NCBI GenBank assembly: GCA_021323835.1
Contig: JAJPKI010000321.1
Coordinates: forward strand, 1-6,352
Direction: 5' to 3'
Source of the DNA: Verrucomicrobiota bacterium
GTDB lineage: Bacteria; Verrucomicrobiota; Verrucomicrobiia; Limisphaerales; UBA11358
Length of the DNA stretch: 6,352 nucleotides
This document shows, piece by piece, positions 5,904 through 6,352 of this stretch (position 1 is its first letter; each line of letters opens with the position of its first letter). Under the pieces are notes generated by a model. The model made no database searches. It saw only the letters and a list, made by a program, of their open reading frames with translations, and was not told the origin of the DNA. Both the position numbers and the translations under genes were made by a program.

Positions 5904-6102
5904 GTGTAAAACCCTGGCCCACAAAATTGTGACCTTTAATCGGAAATAATTACGATTGAGCGGAAGGCTTTGCAGGCGCACAAGCCACGCTCGAACCCAT
6001 ATCAAAGCCGAAGGGAAGGTTTTAAGCGTCATTCTAAAATTGGAATCTGGAATGTGTCCGATCCCTATGTAAATCGCCAGAGTCCTGTGTTGGGTTTTAC
6101 AC
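5904..6102. repeat. 11-bp perfect inverted repeat bounding a 199-bp noncoding segment
   Basis: GTGTAAAACCC at 5904-5914 is exactly the reverse complement of GGGTTTTACAC at 6092-6102, and the match does not extend outward or inward. The bounded segment starts 3 bases after the amidotransferase stop and ends 23 bases before the stop of the minus-strand permease gene. I see no coding sequence in it. The layout resembles a small non-autonomous (MITE-like) element, but no target-site duplication flanks it. The alternative is a chance repeat in an AT-rich convergent spacer. Confidence 0.35.
5920..5931. repeat. 12-bp palindrome sharing its core with the one at 2216-2231
   Basis: CACAA-AA-TTGTG has perfect 5-base arms. 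Its inner ten bases, ACAAAATTGT, are identical to those of the palindrome upstream of the glycosyltransferase (2219-2228). It lies 19 bases after the amidotransferase stop. It is too short and lacks a T run for an intrinsic terminator. Confidence 0.25.
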
Positions 6103-6125
6103 ATAAATATTCTGGTTGGAAATAG

Positions 6126-6352
6126 TCACTCATACCGAAGCGCTTCAATCGGGTCGAGTCGCGATGCTTTCCATGCAGGATAGTAACCAAAAACAATTCC
6201 GACGCTGAATGACACGGCGACAGCCGCAATAATCGCGGGCAACGATGGCAGCGTCGGCCAATGCAAAAATATTGTCACCATAATTGATACACCGCGGCCA
6301 AGTAAAATTCCGACGATGCCGCCCAACAAACACAGCACAACCGCTTCCACAA
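6126..6352 (-). CDS. ABC transporter permease, MacB/FtsX family, C-terminal part (partial)
   Basis: Read on the minus strand, the frame enters at the window's right edge and ends with TGA (complement of 6126-6128), leaving about 75 residues. The apparent start near 6350 is an internal GTG codon (Val), since the family continues upstream with 'FLVEA'; the true start lies outside. Visible are two hydrophobic helices, VVLCLLGGIVGILLG and IIAAVAVSFSVGIVFG, followed by the signature ending YYPAWKASRLDPIEALRYE, which closes MacB/LolC-type permeases (FtsX domain). Such proteins pair with a MacB/LolD-type ATPase and drive export or periplasmic work on lipoproteins, peptides or antibiotics without moving the substrate through a classic channel. 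The partner ATPase would be upstream, beyond the window. The gene converges on the amidotransferase gene and appears unrelated to the glycan pair. Confidence 0.87.
   Translation of the reverse strand, partial: VEAVVLCLLGGIVGILLGRGVSIMVTIFLHWPTLPSLPAIIAAVAVSFSVGIVFGYYPAWKASRLDPIEALRYE

Noticed and set aside
5521..5922. 133-codon minus-strand ORF over the end of the amidotransferase gene.
   Set aside because: It is antisense to conserved coding sequence and its translation shows no domain.
6087..6102. GTGT...ACAC hairpin as a terminator for the permease gene.
   Set aside because: The stem is only 4 bp with a large loop and no T run on the minus strand.

Overview
The window looks like chromosomal DNA from a Verrucomicrobia-type bacterium (Pedosphaera/Limisphaerales-like), probably from soil or freshwater. 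The main clues are a pseudopilin with the 'AFTLVELLVV...CLxNLKQI' pattern common in Verrucomicrobia and Planctomycetes, a soil-associated DUF3738/TIGR03435 protein whose N-terminus starts like those of Pedosphaera paralogues, moderate GC content, and few visible Shine-Dalgarno sites. The taxonomic call is inference from protein style, not from a marker gene.

Left part (1-1420). The window opens inside the 3' end of a plus-strand gene with no recognised function (1-180). Next is a type II secretion/type IV pseudopilin-like gene (195-639) that is broken: a frameshift near position 336 separates the prepilin N-terminus from an otherwise well-conserved body, and the 3' end appears cut short where it runs into the next gene. 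An apparently intact membrane-anchored DUF3738/TIGR03435 protein follows (626-1420), with a clear Shine-Dalgarno sequence lying inside the tail of the broken pseudopilin.

Middle part (1421-2320). This is a decayed, gene-poor segment. It holds the remnant of a serine recombinase (about 1450-1700) that has lost both its catalytic-serine N-terminus and everything after the first domain. About 550 bases without a recognisable gene follow. Within them are a possible 36-residue membrane peptide (1994-2104), a terminator-like hairpin (2165-2188), a 16-bp palindrome (2216-2231), a candidate promoter (2242-2269) and a short tandem heptamer (2291-2304).

Right part (2321-5900). Two intact plus-strand genes separated by 64 bases are the functional core: a multi-pass GT39/ArnT-like glycosyltransferase (541 aa) and a glutamine-hydrolysing asparagine synthetase-family amidotransferase (629 aa). 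Together they suggest synthesis or modification of a surface glycan: the membrane enzyme would transfer a sugar from a polyprenyl-phosphate donor, and the amidotransferase would either make asparagine or amidate a sugar acid. The pairing is an inference from adjacency.

Far right (5901-6352). A 225-base spacer carries an 11-bp perfect inverted repeat with arms about 180 bases apart, plus a short palindrome that shares a 10-base core with the one upstream of the glycosyltransferase. On the minus strand, running off the window, is the C-terminal part of a MacB/FtsX-type ABC transporter permease. I see no rRNA, tRNA or CRISPR array. I found no convincing new multi-gene system; the best leads are the decayed pseudopilin, the recombinase scar and the small palindromic elements.
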